Positions 35,701 to 50,700 are shown, counted from the first letter of the stretch. The stretch: DNA of 64,000 nt from Zantedeschia hybrid cultivar (GCA_030544215.1 JARZZO010000016.1:60491501-60555500), one strand, 5' to 3'. The notes: generated by a model from the letters alone, not told the origin. Made by a program: numbers and translations.

Positions 35701-38700
35701 CTAGGTTTGGTGTAAGGGGGAGGGACTCCTTCTAGGAGGGTTCGTTAGCACATACTTGTTTCTGAGATAGTCAGCGCATAAGGATTTGTTTGTCTCTTTT
35801 TTTTCCTATGCGCTGACCCGTTTGTTGCTGTGAGACATTCTGGTTGGTTTGCATTTGGTTGCAGTAGAGGCTTTAATCCTTTTTTTTTTTTTATCGTTGC
35901 AATGGCGGAATCAACAAACTCCGCTCCCGTCTTGACCTCCAACGAGAAGCTATATCATATATTGGCTACTTCCACGAAGTTGAATGAGACTAATTACCTC
36001 CAGTGGACGAGGTCGTTTCACCGCTTCTTGTTGTCTCTACAGAAGCTTCGGCATATTGAACAAGATCCAACTATCAAGGAGGACAAGAAGGTATATGATG
36101 CCTGGGAAGTTGATGATAGAATGGTGATTTCAATTTTGAATAACAATTGTGAACAGAGTTTTTTAACACTGTTGTCTTTTTGGAGACTGCTAAGGAGATG
36201 TGAGATACACTCAAAAAAATATATTCTACTAAGCAAAATATATCTCATATTTACAATATATATTCCAGGTTGTTTAATCTCAAGCAGGAAGGAAGACCCA
36301 TCTCTCAATATTTTGCTGAAGTTCAAGGTCTGTGGAATGAATTGAAGGTATAGGTAAACCAACCTGTTGTTGTTGATGCTGCGCAGTTGGAAAAGTAGAA
36401 GAGTTCATTGTTGCAAATTTTTTGTCTAGAATGGATGATAGTCTCGGACACGTTAGAGATAATTTGCTTGTTGATACTCAAGTTTCTAGTTTGGCCAGTG
36501 CCTATTCTCGTGTTCTTCAAGCGAGTACCAAATTGAACTTGAATGGGGCCACTGCTAGTGGGACGGGACAGTCTTACAGTACTTCTGCTCCTATCGCTGG
36601 AGGTCGTAGTCCTGGTCGTGGCTAGGGTCGTAGGTCACCATGTGTTCATTGTAACAAAACCAGACATCAATCAAATTTCTGTTCGAAGAAGTATGGTAGA
36701 GGTGGTTCACGTCTGCATCCTATTGCTAATATTGGAGCTTCTAGTGAGTCTCGATCATCTGCTACAGAGTCTACACCACAGCCGGTGCATCAACAACCTA
36801 TGGGACCACTGTTTGAAAAAGGAATTACATTGCCGGTCGAGGAGTACGAGACATGCCAGCGTCTACTAAAAGGCTCCTTGACATCTATTTCAGCTTTTCA
36901 TGCCACCACATCAAGTAGTGCTTCTGCAGTTTACAATAATTCATCCTAGATTGTAGACTTTGAAGCTTCTTGCCACATGACATATTGACAGGTAGCCGTT
37001 CTATTGTCTCTTCTCTCTACTTGTCTAATACACATTCTCCAATGACTGTAGCAGATGGCTCCTACACTTCTGTTGCAGGGAAAGGGATTGTTCATACCCA
37101 GTCTCTGACTCTAGAAAATGTTCTTTATGTCCCAAAATTTTTGTTATCCATTAGTTCTTTGACTCGCTCTTTGAATTGTTCAGTGACGTTCTATCCTTCC
37201 TATTGTGTGTTTCAGGATCTACAGATGAAAAAGCAGATTGGTGACGATCGTGAGTCAGGCAGATTGTACTACCTAGTTGATGAGCCTCTTCAGAAACACC
37301 AGGCATCCTCTACTCTTGACACTTCCTTTCAGTGGCACTGTCGACTAGGGCATCCGTCTCTTTTCAGGTTGTGGGATTTTGTTCCTATTTCTTCCTCAGT
37401 GACCAATTTTTGGTGCAAGGCTTGTGAACTTGGGAAACATCATATGGTTCCTTTTCCTTCCAGAGAAAATAAGAGGAGCACTGCTCCATTTCATCTTGTG
37501 CACTCCGATATCTGGGGACCGTCTCCAGTTAACTCCATATTAAGATTTCGTCACTTTGTCACTTTTATTGATGATCTTTCTCGGATGACATGGCTATTCC
37601 TTTTGAAAGCTAGATCAGATGTGCTTGATGTATTCAAAATCCTTTTATTCAGAAATAAAAACTCAATTTCTATCTCTATCAAAATTCTAAGCACAGACAG
37701 TGCCAAGGAATATGTTCAGCCTTCTTTTGCTGCTTTTTGTTCTATGAATGGCATTATTCATCAAACATCTTGCTCTTATACATCTCAACAAAATGGTGTT
37801 ACTGAGAGAAAGAACCGGCATTTGCTTGATGTTGCTCGTACCTTCATATTTCTCATGAATGTTCCTAAATATTATTGGGTGATGTTGTTCTTACCTTGTG
37901 TTCTTTCATTAATCATATACCAAGCAGGGTGCTTGATGGAAAAAGTCATTTTTGTTGCTTGTATCAAAATGACAATCCTTTTCTTCTTACTCCTCGTGTC
38001 TTTCGATGTAAGTGCTTTGCTCGTGCTCTTAGACTAGGTCATGATAAGTTGTCTCCCAAATCCGTTCCTTGTATTTTTCTAGGATATTCTCAAAGCTAGA
38101 AAGGGTATCGCTGCTTTGACCCTCGGTCCAAGAGGTCATTTGTGGTGGCTGATGTGAGTTTCTTTGAGTCAGTGCCCCTTTATGCTTCCACATCTGTTCC
38201 ACAAACCCCTCCAGCACAGACCTCTTCCTCCCCTGTGCTTCTTGATATTATTTCTCTGGATGAGCCTACCACTGCACCTGATTGTGGTGTTGACAAGGTG
38301 CTGAGGATCCCAAATTTGGATAGGTTTATCAACAAAGGTCTCATAGTACGCCGCCCACTGCATTGCCACCGTCATCTTCTGATTTGGATCTTCATATTGC
38401 TCTCCGTAAAGGAAAACGATCTCGCACTAAGCATCCTATTGAAGATTTCATTTCCTATCATGCTTTGTCTCCATCTTTTCGTTGTTTTGCCTTGTCTATT
38501 TCTACAGTTTCTATTCCCAAGACTGTCTCAAAAGCACTGGTAAAACCTGAATGGAAAGCTGCTATAGATGAGGAAATGTCTGCCTTATTATCTCGTGGCA
38601 TCTGAACCTTTGCACCTCGGTCGGTTGATGTTACTCATGTTTCCTGTTGATGGGTTTTCTCTGTGAAATACACTACGAATGGTTCTATTGACAAATACAA

Positions 38701-41700
38701 AGCCAGACTTGTAGCAAAGGGATTCACTCAGACATATGGGGTTGATTACTTTGGGACGTTTTCTCCAGTTGCCCGTCTTAACTCTGTTCGCGTTTTGTTT
38801 TCTCTTGCTATTAATCAGGGTTGGACCATGCTTCAGATGGATGTGAAGAATGCCTTTTAGTATGGTGATCTTAAAGAAGAAGCATATATAGAGTAACCTC
38901 CTGGGTATGTTGCTCAGGGGGAGATGGTATGCAAATTGCATAAAACAATATATGGCCTAAAACAAAGTCTATGAGCATGGTTTGTTAAATTCAGTCAGGT
39001 TGCATCTGGAGTTGGGTTGAAAAGAAGTCAAGTTGATCATTCAATATTTGTTTGACGTACAGGGGCTGGTGTAGTGATTTTGGTTGTTTATATTGATGAT
39101 ATGTTTTTAACAGGGAGTGATGTTGATGGTATTTAGGAGATTCATAAATATCTTGAAAGTCACTTTGTTACTAAAAATCTTGGGAAACCATGCTACTTTC
39201 TTAGAGTTGAGATTGCATATAGTCCTGATGGTGTTTCTCTATCACAAAGAAAATATGCTTTAGACATGTTACAAGAAATCGGATTGCTTGGATGTAGACT
39301 TGTTGATACACCAACAGTCTGACCTTGATGTTGAGGATAGTCCAGAGTTTTCTGATGTTACTCAATATAGGAGACTTTGTGGTAAGTTGATATCTGACAG
39401 TAACTCGTCTTGATATTGCTTTTGCTGTGTCAGTGGTCAGCCAGTTCATGCAGAACCCAAAATTATGTCATTGGGCAACAGCTTTGAAGATCCTACACTG
39501 CATAAAAGGAGCCCCCTAGAAAGGGTCTCCTATATAAGAAACAAGGTCATATGTCTGTTAAGGCTTTTTTTTAATGCTGATTATGCAGGATCTCGAATGG
39601 ACAGGCGATCCACCTCAAGTTTTTGCACTTATGTGGGCAGTAATCTTGTCACTTGGCGTAGCAAGAAGCGGAGTGTTGTTCCTAGGTCCAGTGCTGAAGC
39701 AAAATATAGAGCAATGGCTAAGACAGTGTGTGAGATGATGTGGCTGAAATCTTTGTTGGAAAACTTTGGTGTAACTCATTGTGGTCCTATGGTGATGAGA
39801 TGTGACAATCATGCTGCTATTCATATTGCAAAGAATCTTGTGTTTCATGAGCACATGAAACATATAGAAGTACGAGATGCCATTATGGCTCAGAAGATTA
39901 GTACCATGTTCACTCCTACAAAAGATCAACTTGCAGATCTTTTTACAATGGCACTTGGGGTTGGTCGGTTGATGTTTTGTGTAGCAAGCTAGGCATGACA
40001 TATAAGCTCCGACTTGAGGGGAAATGTTAGAATATGTATTATTTTGGGGTATGTTTGTTATTGTCGTCTTATTGTGTACCTTGGGTATAACTTATGTGCA
40101 CCTAGGTATATATACTCTAACTTTGTTCATTAATAGTATTAATCATCATCTTCGCCAAAATCACAAAACACAATGAGTTGGCTTCTGAGGCAGCATGTGA
40201 TCTTGCATGGTGGGTTCAGAGGGCGAGAGCTTGCTAGACATGAAAGAAGTGGAAGGAGCCGAGGCCTTGGAGTTCTTGTACTTCTTGTACTCTGCTACAA
40301 CTTCAGCCCATGCCAATCTTGGGAAGAAGATTTGGATGAGGAAGCAGCATCAATGACAATTCTCATCCAAAACTGACGACCACCAATAATTATCATAACC
40401 TTGTCGGGGATGTTGAGATAATCGTCCACTTCAATCTGGATACGAGCATCTCCAGAAGTTCCCCATCTAATGTTCTGGTATCAATTTCTTTAAGAATGCC
40501 AAATGCAGCCGCAATAGAGCTGAAGGTATCAGCATTCCAAATGTGAAGTGGAATGCCGTAGAGGAAACACCAAACTCTTTGGTCAGAAGGAACAGGGTCA
40601 GTGGCTGAGTAGGGGAATCAATGAGAGATGTCGAAGGTGAGATTGTCCAAGAAAAAAGATTTCAAACACATTCCTTCATTCATGAGAACAGAGGACTGGA
40701 AACGAACCAAGAAGGAGCCTTTCCCTAGGTCCCTAATCCACCAGGAGGTACATGACGGCCATTTAGAATGAAGGAACTTCTGCAGGGTGTCTTCGGACTC
40801 AAAAGCGGAATAAACCTGGGTTATCAAGGGTCGCACCGTGAAGATGAGGCATTGCTCAAGTCTGAGCCTAGATTCTGCAACAGAGGAGGACCAGGGAATG
40901 ACCATATGATTGGGAATCTTTGTAGGAAGTATAGGAGGGAGGGAAGAGAGGCAGAGGAGGGAGAGAGTTACGGGGAGGACAGGGATTGCTCTGAGGTTGC
41001 AGACTGCAATGGATGCTCGTGGCCGACTTGTCTGCAATGGAAGCACCTGAGCAGATCCTTGCAGTCTTTGGCCCAGTGACCCTTGCGGAGACATCTTAAG
41101 CAGCAATCCTTGTCGACTGGCAGGGTTGAGGAGTTGGAAGGAGGGGGAGAAGGTCTCTCCCGAGACTTCCTAGAGACCACCTTCCAAGCTCCCTCTGTCA
41201 CGGTATCCCTAGAGCTCCCCATCGTTTCCTTCTCACCTTCATTGCCGCCGTGTTCCTCTTTGAACAGTGGATTGTTGTTCTGAAGAAGTGTCTATAATCT
41301 TGGTAGTTGCTGTGCCATTTTGTTGTTACAGGGGAACTATATCTCTTTTTCTCTTAATAATGGAATAAACCAAGGCGGTTAGCCAACTTCAGAAGAGGGG
41401 GGGGGGGGCATGCATGTTTAGAAGTGGTTTGGTTGTCCTTATTATTCTTCCGTTTAGCAGCAATGTTTGGAGCTGATTGGATCTATTTAATGGGAAGAAT
41501 TGGATCTGAAACTTTTACAGATTGGAGTCCTCGATACCTAGTGTTTTTGGGTTAAGTTTCATGTGTAATTGAATTTGTTTAGCTGTTTTTCTTGAATTGG
41601 TTTATACCAAGTTGTAATGTGATTATGCAAACATGTGTATAAACTATGTGCATTAAAGTTCAAAAGCCCATTAAGGGCCCTGAGCCAAGAAACTCTAGGT

Positions 41701-44700
41701 TCCTCGTGGAGCCTTGGGTATGTTAAGAAGTGGTCTGGGCCACGTCAAGGCCTTTGAGATATTCAAAGAATAAGCAAAACGCTGTTACACAAGCACTTGC
41801 ACAATTGTATCACCTCAGTTAGAAATTGTAATCAATATGGAAAGCTAATCAGGGTTATTCGGTGTTAAGGACGATACATAAAAATAATTATGTGGAACAA
41901 AGTTATTGGTAAGGAATATATGCATATATACATATATGTATGTAAACATATATAAATATAACGCACATTAGGCAGCAGTGAGCCTGTGATGCTCCGTGTT
42001 CCTAGAAAAGTTTGTATTTTCCTAGTTTGTGATGACGTGACATCATGCACTCCTAGCACCCGTTAGAACTATTTAGTATTTACCCTGTAGCAGCCACCAA
42101 ACAGTATCATCATTACTTGATAGATCTATGCATTTTTCATTTGTTTTATCTATATCCTGATCCCCTGACCCCAAAAAAAGTTTGATATTGCTTGGTGTAT
42201 ATATGATCGAATCTTAGACTTTATCTCAGAAGCAAGATTGAAAAAATAACAGAGTGAGAACATGAATGAAAATAAAACAAAGAAGTTTCAGTGTGTTTGG
42301 TGCTTCACCTCACTTTCCACAGGCAACAAGCTACGGACATCATTTTGCTCAAAACGAGATGCAAGAAACTGGCCTCCAGCAGCTAACCAAGGTGTAATGG
42401 CCATTGAAATACCAACCACCAAAAAGAGTAATGATGAAAGTTTAGATGACAATATGCCCTGCAATCAACATGCAAAAATGCAACAGGGTGAGCTTTTCTC
42501 CGCAAATGGCAGATTTAATTCCATACTTACCGTGAATGCTTGCACCTCTAAGACCATACGCTGATACAGATGTGAAATATTAAATCCATCATTGCACATG
42601 TTGAGACATTATTCCAGAAATACTATAAATTATATAATAAAATATTAATTATCAAACACAGCATCCATATAATTATCTTGCTCCACGTGCAAAACTGACC
42701 TGATTTACGGCTTCTCCAAATGCTACAAAAGCAAATTCTCCACCAGGTGCAAGAAGAAGTCCAACTCTTATTGCAGCTATTGTTGAAATGCCAAACAGCT
42801 TGCCTATCAACGTGACCAACATAGCCTTTCCGGCAATCAAAAGGCTCAACATCCCAAGAATCATGGGGAAGTTTGAGAGTAGAAGTTTGGGATCAATTGA
42901 CATTCCAACCTACAAGATTATAGCCATGACAAAGAAATGTTTAAGGATAAAACCAGCATCACACTAGCAAACATCCATTGAAAACCAATAAATTTTGCAC
43001 ACTTAGTAGAATATTGTTGGAAAGAATCATGAATGATGAATCAACTACAGCTAGAAGTGAAAGGAATTATACATTAGTACCTAAATGCAATGCTGCAATA
43101 AAAAAAGAGGAAACATAGTTATCATCACAAAAAAAGGACTAGTAGATTCGAAAATCCAACATCAGAAGATTATGGCATTGCCTCATAAAAGGAATGGAGT
43201 GGCATGGAAACGAAACAGTAAGGGGTTTTTTGTTTTCAACCCCTACAAACAGTCCTTATTATTAATTTATAACACTCAAAATCTTAAGTTATTTGATAAA
43301 CATCACAGAAAATTTGGAAAAAAGTCCCCGAATATTCTGGAAGAACACCCTGAAAAAAAGGATGTTTCCAAATAAACGTGAGATTACAGGCATGGTTTGT
43401 AGAACCGGCCGGTTCAGAACCAGCAGTTCCTGATCTGCTTTGAACCGGCCGGTTTTGGCCAGTTCTGTCCAGTTCAACCAGTCCCATCCAGGTTTGAACC
43501 AGTACCGGCCTGACCGGTTTAATTTTCAGAGACTGAAAATTAAAAAACCCAAATAGAAGAGGATAGGAGGTAAAACCAAAGAGATTTGCAGTTAACGCTG
43601 ATTGGAGCAACATACGTCTAGCTGAGGAACATAAGCAGGGCCATTTAGACGTCAAAGATCTAAAAGAGTGGCATGATGCATTCACTCAAAATTTATTGAG
43701 CAGAGACTCAACCCGCATTGCACAAGTCAAACTGAGATGAAGAACGTGGCTTTTCAAGGTTCTAACTAGGTATTTGAAACCTAGTAGAGAAACACTGGGT
43801 GATATTTTGAGCAGATCAAGAACCTCTTGGGTGATTTTTTTTTTTTCTTGAAAGTGGATGGTATCACAAGTTTATTGATAAAAACAGTGAATATACTCGT
43901 ATGAGAGAGCTCACAAAGATCCCTTCATAAAAAAGACACCGAGAAGGTGTGATTCAAGAGAACCCCCCCCCCCCCAAAAAAAAAAAAGAGGCCAAAGATC
44001 AGACTTTTTTCAAAAAATGGCAAGGATTGTACCAGCAATTATATTAACTAAATAGAGGGGACACGATCAAGATGGATAGGAGAGATTCCTATCCAACCAA
44101 CAAAATAAAACGATGGAGAATAAATAATTTAATCTCCTTATTCCAGTCTGATACAAAAATCTTCAATAAGTGACGGCTCCAAGAACACAGTAGCTGCAGC
44201 ACTTGTTCACAGATGTTCTCCATGTAAACTCTGCTGCCCTTGAACACCCTATCGCTCTCTACAAATGCTCCAGCATATGGCATGGGGCAAGAGACGCATG
44301 ATCCGAACCTTGTTGCTCTTCCTAGAACTACTTTTTGAGTTTATGGAAAGTCTGCCATAGATCTTCCAAGGAATTCATCTCCAATTTATATGAAAACATC
44401 TCACTGAATATCTTCCAAACTGATTGACTGATAGGGCACCCCACTAACAAGTGATCAGCATTTTCCTCTTCTATTTCACACAAGGAGCACAAAATGTCAC
44501 AATTAGAGATCCATTTTCTTCTGTATACTTTAGTAACTATTCTTTTTTCAAAAACCAACCACATGAAGGCTCTAACTTTGAGTGGTGATTTAACTTTCCA
44601 AACATAATTCTTTCTCATATACATGTTGCCTTCACCATCCAACAGTTTATAAAAGGATTTGACCGTGAAATTGCCATCACCTTTGATCCACAGAAGCTTA

Positions 44701-47700
44701 TCTTGTTTCGAAGTATCCATGCTGATATCTGATAGAAGAAGCAACAGATCTTGATACTCCTTCACCTCAGATTCCTTCAAATTCCTTCTGAGATGCACTG
44801 ACCAACCACCTGCTCCCCTATGATCTGATAGCAATCACTGACCAAGGCCCTTTTAGACACTGCCAAGTGGAAAATCTGGGGATATCTATCTTTGAGATAG
44901 TTATTCCCCACCACTTATCTGTCCAGAATAAAGTACTATCACCACTGCCCACTGAAATTCTAACAAATCTGAACATTTTATGTGCCACTATACTAATAAG
45001 ACACCATATGGGAGATATAGAGAAGCTGTGATCAATTTGAGGAAAAAAACTTTCTGCCAACTACTATAATGTTTAGCCATATAACCTTCTGACACAGTAA
45101 ATGATCTGCTGCAAACAGTTCCCAAATCCATTTCCCCAATAATGCCCAATTCATCCAATCCAATTCTTTCTCCATTCTCCTTTGACTTGCAAACTCTTGT
45201 CCCATTTGATAAGCAGAATACCTTTGACATTTGAATTAGTACTCCCCATAGAGAATTCCTTCAGATCTTATCCATACTTCTATGGACTGCATCAGGGAGG
45301 ATGAACACAGAAAGGAAATTCGGGGAATTGCAGATAGGACAGAATTAAGCAAAACGATCCTTCCACCTAAGCAACTTCAGAACCACCGGATCCCATTCTG
45401 AAACTCTGAGTTGTCTGTAATGTAAAGGCATACCCAAGTACGTAACTGGTAAAGCTTCAACCTTGCAGCCCATAATCACAATACAAGATTGGATCAAATC
45501 CTCTCCCATATTAATCGGAATCAATCCACTCTTCTCAAAATTTATCTTAAGACCAGAGCAGGCTTCAAAGGTTTTAACAATAAACTTGAGATTTCTCACC
45601 TGATCTGGTTGACCTTCAATAAATAACAGTGTTTTCATCAGCAAACTTAAGTGTGATATCTGCACTTGGGTATGGAGAACTTGTATCCCTGTCGACCATC
45701 CCTGCCTTTCAGCCAATTTACAAAATCTACTTAGCATGTTGGCAATACTTAAAAACAACAAATGAGATAAAGGATCTTCTTGTCTCAAGCAAGGGTACTC
45801 TTAGAGAAACCATGAACATCACCATTAATAATCAAGGTGAAAGTTGCCGTAGATAAACAATTCTTCAACACCCCGATCCAATGCTCTGGAAACCCATGAT
45901 TGTGAAGAACATTCCATAGGCATTTCCACGCACGGAATGCAGAATCGGTCGATCCCGATCTGGATCGGCCGATTCGGATCGGGATCGGCAGGTCCCGATT
46001 CGGCCGATTCTGGCCGATCCAGGCCGATTCCGGCCGATCCAATCCCGATTCGGATCGGGATTGGTGGGTCCCGATTCAGGGACCCGATCCGATCCGCAAT
46101 TCCTTGTTTCCACGAAACCATATCATATTGTTAAAATCCAGTTTACACGCCAGACCTTCAATACCTCTTCTCTTCATTGAAAAAAGGACTTCGTGTGCCA
46201 ACAAAAAGTTGTCCTTCAGCCGCCTCCCATGAAGGCAAGTTGACTAGTTATCTTCAACAATATTACCCAGAATACCTCTCAATCTATTTGCAAGAACTTT
46301 AGTAAAGATTTTATAAGGCCCATTTAGCAACTGATCGGGAGGAAATCCTTCAACTCCACAGCCTCCTGCTTCTTTGGAATTGAAACAAGAAAGGTCTGGT
46401 TATAGAAGTCACATCCCTTTCCTTTAAAAAAGCATTCTGGAGAGTATAGACAAGATCTGCCTTAATAAAATCCCAAAACCTTTGGTGAACAAAAAAACAG
46501 AGGAAAACCGTCTAGTCCTGGCGCCTTTTCACTCCCAAGCTGAAAAGTAACATTATAAATCTCCATTTCTGATAAACCAGCAAGAAGTAGGCCTCTGTCC
46601 TCATCTGAAATTTGTACTGCCTCTGCCTCAGTATCATTCCATTTAGGATACCATTGCCTTTCCTCATTGAACAAATCCTGGTAGAACTTAACCATTTCCC
46701 CAACAATATCTTTACTGTCTTCCAACCGGTCATCTCCTTTCCTGAGCATCTTCACAAACTTTCTCTTTCTCCCATTCGCCACCTTGTGAAAAAAGGATGT
46801 ATTAGAATCTCCTTCATTAAGCCAATGAACTCTTTATCTCTGTCGCCATCTAATTTCTTCCTCATGTAACCACTCACTAAGCTGTGTTTTCAAGACCGTT
46901 CTTTCTTGCAGTTGTTAATCGGATAAGCCACCCTGTTCCTCACAGATCTCCAGTTGCCTCACCTTCCCCAAGATTTCCTTTTCTCTCGTAAATCTTTGTT
47001 CTTTCCATTTAACAGCCCACTCCTTAATACTCTTCTTCAGCTGTCTAAGCTTAACCGCGAACACTTTAAGCTTATCTACCTTGTTGACCTCCTTTCCCCA
47101 GCATTCCTTCACCAGCTTGGAAAACTGGTCATCTTGAAGACATATCTTCTCCAGCCTAAAAGGCCTTCCCTTCACATTTCCAAAGGTCCAGGAGAGAACC
47201 AGATGATTATGATCAGAAACATCCCTCCGTTGAGCCCCAACCACTGCAATTGGGAAAAGTTCTTCCTCCCAAACACCATCAACAAAGATTCTGTCCAGCT
47301 TAGACATGAACAGAGAAGCCCTTCCATTACTTCCAAGTAAACTTGATTGAGGAATTTTGAAGCTCTTTCAGAGCGCACCCATTCACCCAAAAACTAAATT
47401 ACTGCATACTTGAAGAAATTCTGTGACCTCTAAGCCTCTGGTGCTCTTACTTCATTAAAGTCTCCAAGAACACACCAAGGAAGCGTGAACTTAGACTGAC
47501 ATTCAGTAAGTTCCGACCACAGACTTTCACGCTCACTAGGAGTTTGGGGCCCATACACTGTCGAAAGCATCCACCATGGTCCTCCATAACAAGTATGAAT
47601 TTTAGCTGTAACTGAATGCTCCCTGACTTCAAGTAACTGACCTTCCCATTTATCACAGTCCAAGCCACCAGAATTCCTCCTGAAGCTCCGCAAGAGCGCC

Positions 47701-50700
47701 TGAATGCAAAATCAACGTCTTTGAAGCCTGTGACTCTCCTGGCCAACTTTCCTGTTACCCTTTCAAATTCGTTTCCTGTAAACAAATAATCCCAACAGAC
47801 ATCCCTTGAATCAAGCTTCTAACAGCCTCCTGTTTGCTCTGATCATGTAAACCCCTAATATTCCATGTAGCTACATTCATTTTTTGGACAAAGTTCTCCT
47901 CTTCATTCCTTGAGCATGGTAAGGTACCACTTCCATTGCCGGCATCAAATTTCTGAGCTCCCTTTGACCCTTGGCCGCGATCTAAGGTGTCAGCTCCTGC
48001 TCGAGACAAATCTTCCGGAACTGGCCCACCTTCCCTCCAAGCTTCACCCCCAAGCCCTCAGCCTTGCTAGCAACCTCCGCATTAGCCCAATCCCCCAGAA
48101 AATCATGTAGATCCTTTTCCACCACGCTGTCATCCTCCCCTCCTGCCATAATCTTCTCTTTGCCTTTTGAAGCACTTACTGGAATTTGCCGATGTCGCCT
48201 CGAAGAACTGTCCTTTTTAGAAGGTGACAGATAAGGTGGGGAAGTATTGGGGGGAGGTAGGACGTAGAGGTGTTACAGCATCGACGTAACACAATCTGCC
48301 AGATCCGCCTATTCCATAATCCCATCAAAGTCATCACATAAAACAGGCAATCCCATCTAACATGCTGTCAAAAGGCCTTGTGAAAATCCAGCTAGATAAT
48401 TAGACATCTTTTCTTCCAGAACTTCATAGCATGAAAACACTTGAAGGCCGCCAAAAGTCTCTCCTAAACCTGCCTTCCCTTGATAAAAGCACTACGCTTG
48501 TAGCTGATGATTACGTGCACAACCTTCTCCAGTCTCACAGCAAACATCTATGTGATGGTCTTGCAGAGCCCAACAAAACCTGCAACCTATCCGTTCCTTC
48601 TTTTTTAGGAATCAATGCAATGAGGGTCTTGTTGATGCCCTCAAGATGCATGTCCCTCCTAAAGTCCCAACACCACCTTAAGGATGTCATGATTAATCAT
48701 TTCTGAACATTTTTTTGAAGGTGATCGATGGCCACAATTCATTGAACTATAAAAAACTAAAAGAGATTACAAAGGTGACAGAAAGAAAGAAAAATACACA
48801 GAAGACTTCAGAGCAGAGGTCAACCTCAGCATCAGACAACCTCTATTTCATCCAGAGAATAAAATAGACAACACAGAACATAAACATAGAAAATCAAATG
48901 AGTAGCAGTTTCCAGTTTCCAGCACAACCAACTACCAGCCGCTTTCCCCCATTCAAAAACCCACTTGATTAGCTCTCTTCAAGATATCAAAAGAACTATT
49001 GAAATTATGACTAAACCTCCACGAATTCCTCTCATACCATACAGCCCACAACATAGCTGGAAGAAACAGTTGCCATATGTGATGCTCTGTAGGCTGAGGA
49101 CAATTGTTCCCCACCACTCCAACAAATTTAGAACATTCTGGTGATCCTTCCATTGAACGTTACAAATTTTGCAAGTGGACTATGCACTTCAATTGTACAG
49201 CCTTCTACAGCACAGCTTATTATCAAAGACCTCCAACACTAAACATTTCTTTTTTGACCGGCAGACCATCCATTCACCCACTAAATGCGTCAAGGGTCCT
49301 TTATTAGCTATGTTCATACACAATCGCATTCGTCCAAGTGATGAACCCATTTGAACCTTGCTAATATCATTTATTATTGCAGATGGCCTTTGCCTGCCAA
49401 TCTGTATCATTAAGGGTTCCAAGTAGCAGGATTCACTCATTTTGCCATCATTCCCACTCCCCATTTCCACTCCTGCTCGCTGCTCCCAAGGAAATTGTGA
49501 GTGGTGAACGAGAAGAACCCCTGTTCCTATCTCATTCCCCTTACTGCTCCCATGACCACTCTGTGCAGCTATATTTTCAACACAAAAAAGGGCGTACCAA
49601 GTGAACGAGGCTCCCACCATTTGTGGGGTCTGGGGAAGGGTCGATGTACTTTAATACGGACTTTAGTTCGAACCAACTGCCCAAGAGGCTGACAAAAATG
49701 TAAATAGAGGATGACATCAAGATGAGAGCCACTTACCACTCTTCAGATCCACACTAGATACTAGTTGAATCTGGATGGATTCAAGAAAACTATTTCATGC
49801 TTTTCCAGAAGATCCTCCTTCGCATGTTTTGCTCAGCTTTATTTCTCTGAATGCTTTCTCGGGAAATTCTGTAAGCATGTTGAACTATGCATGATGCATA
49901 ATTACAACTTCCCTGTGCGATCTCTTATAACAAAAAATTTTCTAGTAGGTACAAAACATCGTATATCATGTCTGAAAATGTTGGAGATGGAGTAAATGGC
50001 AGAGAGGATCATAAGCAAAAGAATGTAAAAGCATGTAGGTATGAGTTTAGAACTTAACAGCTTTCAAGAAACATAAAGTCGAAGTACATTTGTTCCATGG
50101 CCTTGATAGGTCTGGGGAAAACAAAAAGTGATAGTAATAAATATTCAAACATTTACTGATTTTCGAGTTAAGCCAATGATACTCAAGAAAACAATCTGAC
50201 ACATGCAGACAAAAATTTACCAAGAACTTCATGATACTCTAGGTCATGCTACCTTCTTTAGCATAATAGAGCATGCCAAAAGTACATTCTGATAAGTAAA
50301 AACAAAGACAAAGGATCAGAACTCACAGTCATAAAGAAGAGTCCTAATAGAAGACCACGATATGGTGCAATATCTGATTCGACTTGCAAGGAAAACTCAG
50401 TCTCTGATAGAAGCAAGCCAGCTAAAAATGCACCCAAAGCCATCGAAAGCCCAGCCTGACAAGGAAGCATGACCAAATTTTAGTATTTGAATGAAAATGA
50501 AGAGAGAATGTGTTATACGCCCACTTACCCTTGCTGTGAGGAGACTAGTTCCCAGGATAACAAGGAGAGTATTTGCAGAAAATATCTCTGCATTTTGATT
50601 CTCAGCGATTTGTTTGTAGATTGGACGAAGTAACTGCCAGTTTAAAAATTAGAGAGGTAATCACCACAAACACAATCTCTAAGTTGCCGCATAAAGATGT

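Larger units (their letters stand above)
35272..40170 (+). mobile_element. Ty1/copia retrotransposon with 141 bp LTRs, inserted in LINE2
   Basis: 5-base duplication AAACA (35272-35276 and 40166-40170). LTRs at 35277-35417 and 40025-40165, both 141 bases, starting TGTTAGAATA and ending AATCACA, with about 9 differences. The primer site TGGTATCAGAGCC follows the first LTR and a purine tract (GAGGGGAAA) precedes the second. Total 4,889 bases. Orientation is opposite to LINE2 and KEA. Confidence 0.95.
24735..41308 (-). mobile_element. LINE2 (L1-type), split by LINE1 and a copia element
   Basis: Bounded by TACAATCTTGGTAGTT (24735-24750) and TATAATCTTGGTAGTT (41293-41308), 15 of 16 identical, with the poly(T) of the minus-strand tail just inside the left copy. 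Own sequence is 24751-25331, 30882-35276 and 40166-41292, about 6.1 kb. From the 5' side it shows an ORF1 with zinc knuckle (CLRCLRKGHWAKDCKDLLRC), then degraded endonuclease, reverse transcriptase (KSPGPDGLSMGFYQ; FAYDTLIF in place of FADD) and the C-terminal zf-RVT region (VPWTNFIWRKQWPNKIKIFM). Many stops and frameshifts, so it is older than its guests. Confidence 0.85.
23367..42308 (-). other. KEA giant intron, 18.9 kb
   Basis: Bounded by exons in matching phase 0. Roughly 16.5 kb of it is LINE2 with its nested LINE1 and copia insertions. The rest is the LTR-like segment at 23.7-24.6 kb and about 1 kb of unique DNA at 41.31-42.31 kb in which nothing is recognised. Confidence 0.85.
42910..50326 (-). 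other. KEA large intron, 7.4 kb
   Basis: Phase 0 on both sides. Holds LINE3, LINE fragments 4 and 5, a MITE-like GC-rich patch at 43.4 kb and about 0.7 kb of unique DNA at 49.6-50.3 kb. Confidence 0.85.
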
